Source: Dyadobacter jiangsuensis (GTDB lineage: Bacteria; Bacteroidota; Bacteroidia; Cytophagales; Spirosomataceae). Taken from it: a DNA stretch of 64,000 nt. The notes beneath the pieces were generated by a model. The model ran no database searches. It was not told the DNA's origin and saw only the letters and a list, made by a program, of their open reading frames with translations. This document shows, in pieces, positions 1 to 8,317 of this stretch (positions within the stretch are counted from its first letter, which is position 1; each line of letters starts with the position of its first letter). The position numbers and the translations under genes are program-made. The stretch lies in assembly GCF_003014695.1 (NCBI RefSeq), contig NZ_PYAS01000018.1, positions 53,964-117,963 of the forward strand, given 5' to 3'.

Positions 1-1
1 C

Positions 2-316
2 TCTAACCTGGAATTTGAATGGCTTGACCCGTTCAAATCGGAAATTTCGAATATGGTCGTCAACACATTTCTGAATTACACGGCCAGCATTCCCGTTTCC
101 GACGACCCGGAATTAATGATTCGTCTGGCCAACAATATTTCGTATTTCGACCCGGCCAATGAAGAGGCGATGGTGCTTAAATGCAAGTCGTTCGCATTAC
201 TGGGCAAGCATTCGCTCGCGAAAAGCACATTCGAGAGCTTTACACGGGAATACAATAACATTTACGGCGAGGATTTCCGACGGGAACTGACGGATATTCT
301 GAAATCGGAAGTGTAA
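2..316 (+). CDS. C-terminal part of a TPR/BTAD-like regulatory protein (partial)
   Basis: The frame is open from the left edge of the window to a TAA at 314-316, so this is the 3' end of a longer gene. The visible 104 residues are all helical in character, with alternating hydrophobic positions and an ending (YNNIYGEDF then RRELTDIL) like the tail of bacterial transcriptional-activator (BTAD/TPR) domains in Bacteroidota SARP-like or two-component regulators. That match is from memory and is weak. A methionine at 53 is internal, since coding character continues upstream of it. A strong hairpin follows within 15 bases of the stop. The N-terminal domain that would define function lies outside the window. 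Confidence 0.6.
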   Translation, partial: SNLEFEWLDPFKSEISNMVVNTFLNYTASIPVSDDPELMIRLANNISYFDPANEEAMVLKCKSFALLGKHSLAKSTFESFTREYNNIYGEDFRRELTDILKSEV

Positions 317-330
317 AACGGGATGCAAAA

Positions 331-360
331 AATAAGCGGCGCTGATTGGCGCCGCTTATT
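331..360. terminator. Bidirectional intrinsic terminator
   Basis: A perfect 12-bp stem (AATAAGCGGCGC at 331-342, GCGCCGCTTATT at 349-360) with a 6-base loop is flanked by A-rich sequence on the left and T-rich on the right. It can terminate both the gene ending at 316 and the convergent gene ending at 356. The last codons of the latter lie inside the stem. Confidence 0.85.
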
Positions 361-1765
361 TTTTGGTATATCGCAAACCCACCGAAAGCCCGATCTGGTA
401 GGGCTGTATTTTGAATGGATTATCAGGATTGCGCAGTTTTGAAAGGCTATACTCGAAATAAGGGCCGACGGTCATGACCACATTGTTTCCTGCGAAAAGC
501 TCCTTTCCAAAACCCGCATTCACCCATACCATATTTTTCCTGGAAGTAAGATCCCGGCTGAATTCCGCACCAAAATCCCCGAAATAATTGCGAAGGAAAT
601 GCGAGCGGCGTACCGTATGCTTTTTGAGGGCCATTCCGACCAGACGAACCGTGCTGTTCTCCTCCTGCGGAATGCCTTTTCGAACCACTTCATAGTTTCC
701 GGTCAGGTCCGGACCTACCACAAACTCGCTGGTAGCAATTTCGTACCGGTACGACTGTTTAAACTGTCCATAATTGACCAACAACTGAAATCCTTTGCGC
801 TCTACCCCAGCCGAAAACTTATATCCGACCGTCTGCGCCGAGATTTTAGCAGGTAAAACGAAGTTCTGGTAAACGACGCCATTCCCCGGCCGTACCGTCA
901 GGATCTGGAAGGTGCGCAACGGCGTAAGCCCCGCAATAAAGCTCCAATGTTCCTTGAAGAGAAATTCGTAACGTTTTTGAGGCTTGCCGGGTGTTACGAG
1001 GCTGTCGGGCTGCCAGTTATATTTTGGAAGGGCCAATGGCCTGTGATCCAGCACCCCGATGTCTTGATCGGCCAACGAGGGCCCTTCCAGTTCCTTTATA
1101 TTGCCTTCCCCGGTCGCTGTGCTATCCGGCAACGCGCTTCCGAAGTCGGCTTTCGCCATTACCGTTTCCGGGAACATCCGGTCGCCTGGCGAATTGTTCT
1201 TATCTCTAACCTTTATCGAAGCAACTGGTGATTCCTTCGACCGCACCGCTTTAATAGGTTTGCCCACATCAGCCCGTTTGTAGTGATACGATTGCGGGGT
1301 TAGGCGGGTTGCGTGTGAAGTGCCGGCGCCTACAACCTCCCGTGCTTTGTGCACAGCATCGGATTCATTGGAAAGCTCCGGCCGGGATTCGGCCAGACCT
1401 GCACCAACCGCATCAATTTTATCGTTCGCAGCAGCCGCTTCCGGCGCCTCCTGCACTTCATGCCTTGCCGACGTTTCGGGGACGGTGGTCAGTGCATTGG
1501 AAAATTCTTTTGTAACCTGCTTCACGCCCGCAACTACTTCTCTTTTCTTCTCCACCGAATAGGACACGAGGTACACCGTGGCAGTGAGTGCAATAAGCAG
1601 CAGCAGGGACGCAACTACGCCCGTTTGTATAATGCTCGTTCCACCGCCAAGCCCCTGGAATATCTTTTCCCGCAGGGTCGGATCAGGCAGTCGTTCAAAA
1701 TTATCGAATCGTTCACGGAGAGCTTTACGCAACTCCTCGTCGATCCGCTCATCAGAAGATTTCAT
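356..1765 (-). CDS. Membrane-anchored protein downstream of ECF sigma factor, possible anti-sigma with barrel-like C-terminus
   Basis: A 469-residue protein. Residues 1-45 are charged and cytoplasmic in character, and residues about 47-69 form one strong membrane segment. A long Ser/Thr/Pro/Ala-rich linker runs to about residue 255. The last ~200 residues contain alternating aromatic/hydrophobic strands ending in a Tyr-rich segment, as in small outer-membrane porin-like (PorT/OMP_b-brl) domains. The gene overlaps the ECF sigma gene upstream by 14 bases, a typical sigma/anti-sigma arrangement, so I infer that its short N-terminus regulates the sigma factor. No zinc-finger anti-sigma motif (HxxxCxxC) is visible. 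A barrel-like domain joined to an inner-membrane anchor is unusual. The C-terminus may instead be a soluble periplasmic beta domain. It starts at ATG 1765. Confidence 0.6.
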   Translation of the reverse strand: MKSSDERIDEELRKALRERFDNFERLPDPTLREKIFQGLGGGTSIIQTGVVASLLLLIALTATVYLVSYSVEKKREVVAGVKQVTKEFSNALTTVPETSARHEVQEAPEAAAANDKIDAVGAGLAESRPELSNESDAVHKAREVVGAGTSHATRLTPQSYHYKRADVGKPIKAVRSKESPVASIKVRDKNNSPGDRMFPETVMAKADFGSALPDSTATGEGNIKELEGPSLADQDIGVLDHRPLALPKYNWQPDSLVTPGKPQKRYEFLFKEHWSFIAGLTPLRTFQILTVRPGNGVVYQNFVLPAKISAQTVGYKFSAGVERKGFQLLVNYGQFKQSYRYEIATSEFVVGPDLTGNYEVVRKGIPQEENSTVRLVGMALKKHTVRRSHFLRNYFGDFGAEFSRDLTSRKNMVWVNAGFGKELFAGNNVVMTVGPYFEYSLSKLRNPDNPFKIQPYQIGLSVGLRYTKK

Positions 1766-2336
1766 ATTGCGTAATTCCTTTTTCCTGTAACTTCTTCATT
1801 AATAAATTTCTTCCTCTTAAAAATTGCGAGCGGGAGGTGCTGTCGGAAATGGACAACATTTCTCCGATCTCGGCGTGGGTATAACCGTCTATCAAATGCA
1901 GGTTGATGATCATCCGGTAGCCATCGGGTAATGTATTGATCACGTTCAGCAGCACGTTCATGTCAATCTGAGTGATGATCTTCCCGTAATCCCCCGAATC
2001 GATCTCCCGCTGAAAATCTTCGAGATTGGAATGCAACTGCTGCTCCTTCGTCGTCCGGTGATAATAATTAATCGCCGTCCTGATCACCACCGATTTCACC
2101 CAGGCATCAATCACCTCCACGTTTCTCAAATCATTGATATTCTTGAAAACCTTGATAAACCCGTCCTGAAATATATCCTCCGCCTCCGCCTTTGTCTTCG
2201 CATAACGCAGGCAAAGCCCCAGCAATCTGGATTTGTACCGTTCATAGAATGCAGTCTGCGCCCTGGCATCGCCGGCTTGACAAGCCCGAACCAGATCGGC
2301 CAGCGAACTGTATTTCTTGCTGCGGAAAAATGTCAT
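1752..2336 (-). CDS. ECF-family RNA polymerase sigma factor (sigma-70 regions 2 and 4)
   Basis: A 194-residue protein with ECF architecture. Region 2 includes the segment YAKTKAEAEDIFQDGFIKVF, the conserved DxFQDxFI core-binding helix. Region 4 includes the segments LPDGYRMIINLHLIDGYTH and AEIGEMLSISDSTSRSQFLR, the helix-turn-helix for the -35 element. It is the first gene of a two-gene unit with the membrane protein that follows (14-base overlap). Bacteroidota ECF factors of this type are usually held by a membrane anti-sigma encoded next door. The signal cannot be read from sequence. ATG at 2336 is the only start that keeps region 2 complete. Confidence 0.92.
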   Translation of the reverse strand: MTFFRSKKYSSLADLVRACQAGDARAQTAFYERYKSRLLGLCLRYAKTKAEAEDIFQDGFIKVFKNINDLRNVEVIDAWVKSVVIRTAINYYHRTTKEQQLHSNLEDFQREIDSGDYGKIITQIDMNVLLNVINTLPDGYRMIINLHLIDGYTHAEIGEMLSISDSTSRSQFLRGRNLLMKKLQEKGITQYEIF

Positions 2337-2380
2337 TCAGAAGGGTTATGAAGTGTATCGTTGAAACAATTATTTCTCGC

Positions 2381-3319
2381 TCACAGGTCGACCACCGACT
2401 CATACCTCATATTTACGAGGTTGCCATCCTGATCGAAAGTGAACCGGCAATTTTCATCCGTTCCCTGCATAATCATCCCATAACCTGTCCCAATCGGGTC
2501 TGAAAATTTATAGCCTTCCAGTAATTTCATGGAAGAAAATACCCACGAGTTCTTTACAAAGTTCTGTATTTTTTCAGGGTATTCATCAATATTGTAATAA
2601 AATGCTTCGGCCCGATAAACTGTATTGGTTAGCTTTCCCGCAGCATTGAAAGTAAAATCATAATTGGTACTCGATGCGGTATAGGCATTTACTTCATATA
2701 TTTTTTCATTCTTGTCATTAATACTAATTGTGGCAGCCGCAAATCTCAGTTTTTCCCTTTCCAGGAAACTCACCACAGGCCCGGGTAAAGCCACCAGTTC
2801 GTCTTTGCCGATCGCGTACGAAAACTTGATGTAAGGCTCCACCGTAACCGACATTTTTTTAGGATTGACAAGATCATATTGGAGCCAGCTTAATAAATAG
2901 GCCTGGTTGTCCCAGGTGTATCTGGCGCTGTACTTCCTTTCTGCACTTGGCTGACTTTCAGGCTCTTTATAAGCTTCGGCCGCACCTCCGGTCATATTTC
3001 TCGAAGGAAGCGCCCGCCTCATCGAATCGGGAAGTGCACCATGCATACGATACACGCTTAATATCTTTTTGGTATTTAATGCAGCGTAAAAAGGGTTGCC
3101 TTTCAATTTATAATAAACCTCATAAAGCCTATCTTTTTCTATTGCCTGAAATGTGGCATCCGTAGCATCGGGATATGCATCCGACATCACTTTAATAATA
3201 GCTTCCGGCAATGTTTCCGGAGGGATTACCTGCTGATCTTTGTAATTGCTGCACCCGTTCAGAAACAGGATGGGGACAATTAGAAGAAGCAATTTGTTCG
3301 TAAACATTCTTTCATTCAT
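2381..3319 (-). CDS. Secreted lipoprotein with PepSY-like (BLIP-type) repeats, unknown function
   Basis: A 312-residue protein with a lipoprotein signal peptide: a basic start, hydrophobic core and lipobox FLNGC with Cys near residue 23. The body has repeated short segments of the type 'P..I...M...YPDA....ekdr.YEV.....' (PEAIIKVMSDAYPDA near 38-52 and PEKIQNFVKNSW near 250), as in PepSY-like/BLIP-like putative inhibitor domains of Bacteroidota. This family assignment is from pattern memory. Two ATGs (3319 and 3307) are possible, and the second gives a more typical signal peptide. The gene is more AT-rich than its neighbours. It is co-directional with the next gene upstream but separated from it by about 40 bases. 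Confidence 0.6.
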   Translation of the reverse strand: MNERMFTNKLLLLIVPILFLNGCSNYKDQQVIPPETLPEAIIKVMSDAYPDATDATFQAIEKDRLYEVYYKLKGNPFYAALNTKKILSVYRMHGALPDSMRRALPSRNMTGGAAEAYKEPESQPSAERKYSARYTWDNQAYLLSWLQYDLVNPKKMSVTVEPYIKFSYAIGKDELVALPGPVVSFLEREKLRFAAATISINDKNEKIYEVNAYTASSTNYDFTFNAAGKLTNTVYRAEAFYYNIDEYPEKIQNFVKNSWVFSSMKLLEGYKFSDPIGTGYGMIMQGTDENCRFTFDQDGNLVNMRYESVVDL

Positions 3320-3360
3320 AGCATCAAATGATTTTGATCGCCGGGGTGCCAGTTATGTAA

Positions 3361-4098
3361 TTAATATAAGGATACTCCAAATTTGTGCTCCGCGTCCCGG
3401 GTTTCAACGTCCGTCAGCCAGGCCGCCCGCATGGTAAAAGCGTAAGTGATTTTTCCTTGTACCGTTTGCTCCTCAACCAGAATCCTGATCCGCTCCGGGC
3501 TGGCTGCTCTACGGGCTTCCTCTACCCCTCTGAATAGCGGAGCAGGTTCGCTGGCCACGTATCCGCTGTCGGGCTGCCAATCCGTACCCGACATCGCCGC
3601 TGCCAGCGACTGTAAACTTTCGGGCAGCGGGAGTTTCATCATTTTGCGTTCGCTATCCCAGCTCCATTCCCCGCTTTCCTTCTTTGATTTGAGCATTAAT
3701 GTGCACTGAAACTCGCCAAAGGGGACTTTGCCGTACGCGCCGGTCATTTGCAATTCGGTTACCACGCCTTTTCCGTAATACCCCCGGCCAAATTGTACAG
3801 CTACAAACGGTATCACTTCGTTTAGGTAATGGCTGTTCAGCAAAGTCGTTTTCTCTCTCACGTTCAACGTGGCAATCTGGTCCTCTTCCTGACGGGATAT
3901 TTCCTCGATACGCCAATACCTTTCCTGCACGATCATCCTGCCCAGAAATTCAGCCTTTGTCAGCCCCGGAGCCGACTCCGGCTTTACCTCACTATCCGTA
4001 CCGCAGGACAACAGTGAAAGCGTCACCAGCAGAAGGCTGTGTACCAAGCATTTCCTGATCCGCCGTTCGCGACCGGCTTTTCCATCCTTCATAACCAT
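3361..4098 (-). CDS. Unknown lipoprotein
   Basis: A 245-residue protein with a basic N-terminus, hydrophobic core and lipobox LLSC (Cys near residue 32), so probably a membrane-anchored lipoprotein. I do not recognise the mature part. It is mixed alpha/beta with a Trp-rich middle (KESGEWSWDSERKM) and no evident catalytic motif. It lies immediately upstream of, and on the same strand as, the PepSY-like lipoprotein, so the two may be co-transcribed. The start could be ATG 4098 or the ATG two codons later. Confidence 0.55.
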   Translation of the reverse strand: MVMKDGKAGRERRIRKCLVHSLLLVTLSLLSCGTDSEVKPESAPGLTKAEFLGRMIVQERYWRIEEISRQEEDQIATLNVREKTTLLNSHYLNEVIPFVAVQFGRGYYGKGVVTELQMTGAYGKVPFGEFQCTLMLKSKKESGEWSWDSERKMMKLPLPESLQSLAAAMSGTDWQPDSGYVASEPAPLFRGVEEARRAASPERIRILVEEQTVQGKITYAFTMRAAWLTDVETRDAEHKFGVSLY

Positions 4099-4200
4099 CT
4101 CAAATTCATTTTGTCTACAATGCAGGCCAAGCTATTTTGAAATCCGGTTTTTTCCAACCTTAGTCCGACTATCTTTTTTTCATGGCTAATAGTCTGATAC

Positions 4201-4250
4201 AAAAAGTCTTCCTGCATAAGCTGCCGTAATGGCGAAGCATGCAGGAAGAC
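4201..4250 (-). terminator. Intrinsic terminator of the mscS-like gene
   Basis: A perfect 12-bp inverted repeat (GTCTTCCTGCAT at 4206-4217, ATGCAGGAAGAC at 4239-4250) encloses a 21-base loop. Read on the minus strand it is followed by five T residues (complement of 4201-4205), about 45 bases past the stop of the channel gene. Confidence 0.75.
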
Positions 4251-4292
4251 ACGTCCTTCTCAAAAAACGCTGCACGGAGCTAAAAAAAAATC

Positions 4293-5081
4293 TCAACTTA
4301 ATCCCGGTAGTTTGAGACCGGAGCCTTTCAAAGCCTCCATCAGCTTCTCCTGGATTTCCATTTTTGTGTCCACGAAACCGTGGGCGTCGAGCCACACATT
4401 CACCATCACTTTATAGCCGTCAGGCTCGATGGATGATATTCCAATGCGTCTTTCGGGGACTTTAAGGGCACTTTGGGCATGATCGAGGACATTATTGACA
4501 ATGTTTTTAACATCCCGGAAATCGATGCCGTTTGTGAATTTCAACTCCACATCGAGCCGCCTGTTACCCGAACTGCTGATATTGATAATCACCTCGTTCG
4601 AGAGCTTGCTGTTCGGGATCACGACCGTACGGTTATCGTAAGTTTTCACGACCGTGTAAAAGATCTTGATGGCCTGTACCGTCCCCTCCTGCCCTTGTGC
4701 TACAATGTTATCGCCCACGTGGAAAGGTTTGAGGATCAGGATGAGCACGCCGCTTGTGAAATTCTGCAAGGTGCCTGACAGCGCAAGCCCTGCGGCAACG
4801 CCAATTGCCCCGATGAGCGCTGCAAAAATGGTCATTTGGATGCCGATGATCTGCATGACCGAGACAATGAGTAATACCCGGAGCGTGGTAACGGCAAGGC
4901 TGAGAAGAAATGGTGTAAGTGACGGATCGATGTCGCGCTTGTACATGTGCGCATTGAGCCAGCGCGACAGCAGGCGGATGAGCCAGAAGCCGGCCACCAG
5001 CACACCTATACCTACTAAAACAGACGGCCCCGTTTCCAATATCCATGCGTAAGCCTTGTTATAAAATTGTTGAATTTTCAT
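4293..5081 (-). CDS. mscS: Small-conductance mechanosensitive channel, MscS family
   Basis: A 262-residue protein from ATG 5081. It has three membrane segments (about 15-35, 57-80 and 85-120), the third being the Gly/Ala-rich pore helix AGLALSGTLQNFTSG. This is followed by the beta domain with KPFHVGDNI and VVIPNSKLSNEVIIN, the signature of the MscS family. Length is close to E. coli MscS. It forms a stretch-gated inner-membrane channel that releases osmolytes on hypo-osmotic shock. The reading frame can be extended upstream, but that would overlap the divergent gene starting at 5196 and adds non-conserved sequence, so I prefer 5081. An intrinsic terminator follows. Confidence 0.93.
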   Translation of the reverse strand: MKIQQFYNKAYAWILETGPSVLVGIGVLVAGFWLIRLLSRWLNAHMYKRDIDPSLTPFLLSLAVTTLRVLLIVSVMQIIGIQMTIFAALIGAIGVAAGLALSGTLQNFTSGVLILILKPFHVGDNIVAQGQEGTVQAIKIFYTVVKTYDNRTVVIPNSKLSNEVIINISSSGNRRLDVELKFTNGIDFRDVKNIVNNVLDHAQSALKVPERRIGISSIEPDGYKVMVNVWLDAHGFVDTKMEIQEKLMEALKGSGLKLPGLS

Positions 5082-5195
5082 GATTAGAGTGCATTGACTG
5101 AAATCCCCCCCTCGCGAAAAAAATTCGTTCCAACGCCGGTTGGCATGTTTTTTGATCCCCATGTCACCATTAGTTAAGGAAAAAAACCAACAGAC

Positions 5196-5846
5196 ATGGA
5201 AATCCATCATCATCAACAGACAGAATTGCGTCGCGCCACGGATGGCCGAAGCGCATCAGGCCGCTTCGCGGTTGGCAGATACATCGTATACTTCCTGCTG
5301 GCAGCAGTAGCCACAGGCATCGCCATTTACTTCTATGCGCCGAAACCGGTGAATAAGGCCGCGAACGAGAACATGCTGCTCTTCCTGCAAAACACGATCA
5401 GCGATATTGACCTGAAACTCAAAAACGGAGACGGTGATACCGACCTTGCGACCCGGCTTTCATGGCACAAGTCGAATACTGCATTGTACAACGAAGCCAA
5501 AGCCAACACCGACCAAAAGGTTAAGGCACAACGCGAGATATTGAAACAAAAAATGGTGCAAATACAGCAACGCGACTTTCCGGAGCTACGCACAGCCTAC
5601 GTCGAATCTAAGAAGCAGGCATTGAACGAGCAGCACGTGGGAATTGCTCTGGCGGGCAAATATCAGGAAATACTCACGTTCGAAGGCGGCATGTTCAAGC
5701 CGGAGCAGGTACAGGAAGATTTTATGAAAAACATTTATGGGGTTGTGAACGACCTGCGATTTAAGAAAATCGTGTACAAATGGTCGGACGCACCCGACGG
5801 CTATCATAACTACGAGATCAAGTCGAAGGCGGATTCGGAGATTTAA
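5196..5846 (+). CDS. Single-pass membrane protein, unknown
   Basis: A 216-residue protein with a short His/Arg-rich cytoplasmic start, one membrane segment at about 29-48 and a long extracytoplasmic part. The latter is largely helical and charged (a coiled-coil-like stretch with KAQREILKQKMVQIQQRDF near 109-127). I do not recognise the family. A purine-rich AAGGA lies about 15 bases before the ATG. The 3' end overlaps the convergent permease gene by 29 bases. It is divergent from mscS, so a shared promoter region of about 115 bases lies between them. Confidence 0.6.
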   Translation: MEIHHHQQTELRRATDGRSASGRFAVGRYIVYFLLAAVATGIAIYFYAPKPVNKAANENMLLFLQNTISDIDLKLKNGDGDTDLATRLSWHKSNTALYNEAKANTDQKVKAQREILKQKMVQIQQRDFPELRTAYVESKKQALNEQHVGIALAGKYQEILTFEGGMFKPEQVQEDFMKNIYGVVNDLRFKKIVYKWSDAPDGYHNYEIKSKADSEI

Positions 5847-6855
5847 CGGCACCGCCAAACTCGTTCCTGTAAATCCGGATCAGCAGCAACAGGTAGCTGA
5901 TCAGCAACGGGCCAAAGATGAAACCCCAGAAACCGAACAATTTCAGACCGGCGATCAAACCGAGGATGGTGATGATTGGGTGCACGTTGCCGACCTTCTG
6001 CAAAAAGGTGATACGGGCGACATAATCGATATTCCCGATCACGATCGCGCTGTACAGGAGCAGACCGATTGCTTTTCCCGATTCACCTTTGGAAAACAGG
6101 AAGATCACTAACGGTAGCCATATCATAGCAGTACCAATCACCGGGAAGAATGCGAACAAGCCGGTGATCAATCCGAGCAGTACAAAATCCTCAATCCCGA
6201 CGATCCAGTACCCCAGCAAGGCTACGAGCCCCTGTATCAGCGAAATGAGCGGAATACCCAGCGCATTCGCGCGTACCATACCACAAGTTTCGTCAGCGAG
6301 GGATTGGATATTCTTATGTTTGAGCGGAATGAAATGTTCTAATGTTTCCTCCATGAACCGGCCATTGATGAACATGAAATAAGCCAGGAAAAGGATCATC
6401 AGCAGGTTGCCGAGCATAGTCGCCGAACTGTTCAGAATGCCTGGAATAAAACCCGCCGCCCTTTTTTTGATATCGGCCGTCGCGTCCTTGGTAAGCAAAT
6501 CCTGGCCCGTCCATTCGCGGAGCTGCGTGGAAATCGCGTCAATGGCATGATTTACTTGTTCGGGATTCTCCGCGATCGTGTTGATTTTTTGAAATATCAT
6601 CTGACCTGCGAAATACACCGGAGCCACGATACAGGCCATAAAAAGAATCATAAACAGCACCGCTGTGAGGCCCTTCTTCCACTTTCGCTCTTCGGTGAGG
6701 CGGAAATAGTACCTCCGGCAAAGAATGTAGAGGGTGAGCGCACCCAGAAAACCGGGGAAGAAAATATAAAGCTGCTTGAAAATAATGACCGCCAATGCGG
6801 TGACAATCAGCAGGAAGGCAATTTGGCGAATGCGATTGTTGAAGTCGGAAACCAT
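5818..6855 (-). CDS. AI-2E family transporter (PerM/TqsA-like permease)
   Basis: A 345-residue polytopic membrane protein of about 7-8 segments. It has the family features: paired N-terminal helices, a soluble middle part (about 75-150), and the conserved C-terminal half with IPLISLIQGLVALLGYWIVG, LITGLFAFFPVIGT, VHPIITILGLIAGLKLFGFW and GFIFGPLL. Members of this family (UPF0118) include TqsA and PerM-like proteins. Substrate is not predictable, and many members act as ion antiporters rather than AI-2 exporters. It starts at ATG 6855. The end overlaps the convergent gene by 29 bases. Confidence 0.9.
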   Translation of the reverse strand: MVSDFNNRIRQIAFLLIVTALAVIIFKQLYIFFPGFLGALTLYILCRRYYFRLTEERKWKKGLTAVLFMILFMACIVAPVYFAGQMIFQKINTIAENPEQVNHAIDAISTQLREWTGQDLLTKDATADIKKRAAGFIPGILNSSATMLGNLLMILFLAYFMFINGRFMEETLEHFIPLKHKNIQSLADETCGMVRANALGIPLISLIQGLVALLGYWIVGIEDFVLLGLITGLFAFFPVIGTAMIWLPLVIFLFSKGESGKAIGLLLYSAIVIGNIDYVARITFLQKVGNVHPIITILGLIAGLKLFGFWGFIFGPLLISYLLLLIRIYRNEFGGAVKSPNPPST

Positions 6856-6921
6856 GAAATACCGTTTTGGATCAATATACGTGGTGCAATTATTGTACCA
6901 ATATCGCGGGAAATGGCCAAA

Positions 6922-6959
6922 AGAAAAGCGCAGGACAAATTATTATCCTGCGCTTTTCT
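6922..6959 (-). terminator. Intrinsic terminator after the YegP-like gene
   Basis: A 14-bp stem (6922-6935 with 6946-6959, core AAAAGCGCAGGA/TCCTGCGCTTTT) with a 10-base loop. On the minus strand it is followed by a T-rich run. It separates the DUF1508 gene from the downstream permease. Confidence 0.75.
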
Positions 6960-6974
6960 GTATATCTGAACGAC

Positions 6975-7310
6975 CTACGCCGCCGATTGATCGTCTACCT
7001 CAGCCTCCGGCGCATTTTTCTTTACGGATTCGATCCCGTTGTCGCGGCTTGCTACGCTTTCGTACATTTCACTGCTTCCGATTGCCTGCCCGTTGGTAGC
7101 TTTCAAAAGGAAATAGAATTTGTCGTTTTTCGAAGTAAGGCGCTCGAAACGCGCATCGTCCTGTGAATTCTTCTTCACCGACTCGATCCCGTTTTCGCAA
7201 GCTGCTTTGGTGGTATAACCCTCGCTTGCCAGGATCACCTGACCGTTTCCGGCTTTCAGGTTAAATTGAAATTCTCCGTTAGCTCTTTTTGTAATTACGA
7301 ATTTTCCCAT
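6975..7310 (-). CDS. YegP family protein with two DUF1508 repeats
   Basis: A 111-residue protein made of two ~48-residue DUF1508 repeats. Each contains F.L.A.NGQ.I..SE.Y and ..C/R.NGIESVKKN (GIESVKKNSQDD near 41-52 and GIESVKKNAPEA near 92-103). The fold is a small beta-beta-alpha dimer. The biochemical role of the family is unknown. The second repeat and the C-terminal Glu/Asp/Ala tail end at the stop, 16 bases before the terminator hairpin. Confidence 0.93.
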   Translation of the reverse strand: MGKFVITKRANGEFQFNLKAGNGQVILASEGYTTKAACENGIESVKKNSQDDARFERLTSKNDKFYFLLKATNGQAIGSSEMYESVASRDNGIESVKKNAPEAEVDDQSAA

Positions 7311-7387
7311 GTTTGAAAAGATTGGATTAGGCGTTCAAAGTACGATTATCTTTTCTTAATGCAATAGTATACGTTACTGAAAATGCG

Positions 7388-8125
7388 CTATACGTCCCTC
7401 AGCCCCGCGCGGATCAGCCGCGCCACTTGCCTGCGATAAGGCGCGCTCACGGGTAAGATGTGGCTGGCAATCTCGATTGTATGCTCGGTAAACGCCGTTA
7501 CTTTGCTGATCGCCACGATCAGCGAGCGATGCACCCTCATAAAGCCTCTTCCTGCGATCCGTTCTTCGATCGCCGTCAGCCCCTGATATACAATCAGTTC
7601 TTTCTCAGTGGTTTTGATTTTCGTATACTGCTTTACTCCTTCGATGTAAAGCACCTCATCCAGGAATACTTTCACCACCGACCGGCCCGAAAAGAGGTAA
7701 ATGAACGGCCCCCTATCCGGTGCGGGCCGTCTGCGCCTGCCGGGTGAGCCCCGCTTCATGACCGGCTGCGGTACAGCCGCATAGTAGCGGTCGACGCTCG
7801 CGAGGAAGCTCTCGAACGTGATGGGTTTTACCAGGCAATCGATAATGTACTTATCGTTGCGCCGCTTCCAACGCTTTTTTCTGTCGGACAGAAAAATAAC
7901 CCTGGGCCGGCAGGGTAACAACTCCAGGAACGCTTCTCCCGTCACTTTGGGAAGCATAATGTCCAGAAACAGGAGGTCGATCTTGTTCTGCTGAAGATAC
8001 ATCAGCCCGTCGATCGCGTGGTAAAATGTCCCCACGTGTTCCAGGGACTCCAACTCGCCGATGTAGGATTCGAGAACGCTCGAAGCGTACGGCTCATCGA
8101 TGATCAAACATTTAATTCTGCTCAT
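7388..8125 (-). CDS. LytTR-family response regulator (orphan)
   Basis: A 245-residue protein. The receiver domain (about 1-120) has acidic pocket D10-E11, phospho-acceptor D55 in LLFLDIMLP, Ser in FLSD and the conserved Lys in LVKPI. A basic, Pro/Arg-rich linker (GSPGRRRRPAP) leads to a LytTR DNA-binding domain (about 142-240) with VLYIEGVKQYTKI and FMRVHRSLIVA. LytTR domains bind paired direct repeats. No kinase gene adjoins it, so its partner is elsewhere. A positively charged insertion (KKRWKRRNDK) sits between receiver strands 4 and 5 and is atypical. Start ATG 8125. Confidence 0.92.
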   Translation of the reverse strand: MSRIKCLIIDEPYASSVLESYIGELESLEHVGTFYHAIDGLMYLQQNKIDLLFLDIMLPKVTGEAFLELLPCRPRVIFLSDRKKRWKRRNDKYIIDCLVKPITFESFLASVDRYYAAVPQPVMKRGSPGRRRRPAPDRGPFIYLFSGRSVVKVFLDEVLYIEGVKQYTKIKTTEKELIVYQGLTAIEERIAGRGFMRVHRSLIVAISKVTAFTEHTIEIASHILPVSAPYRRQVARLIRAGLRDV

Positions 8126-8317
8126 AAAAAAATCCGGTGAAATAACTGTACTTCAAAGGACTAACCCACGGGGGCGGCATGTGCCGAACCAAAGGCGAAT
8201 CCGAAAGATTGCCCGGTTGGGTAATGAGAAGAAACGAATTGAGTAGGATGGCGTTCAATTTCCAAATAATTCGGAAAAACTCCAACGCCATCCCGGCAGT
8301 GTTGCAAATTACTGCGA

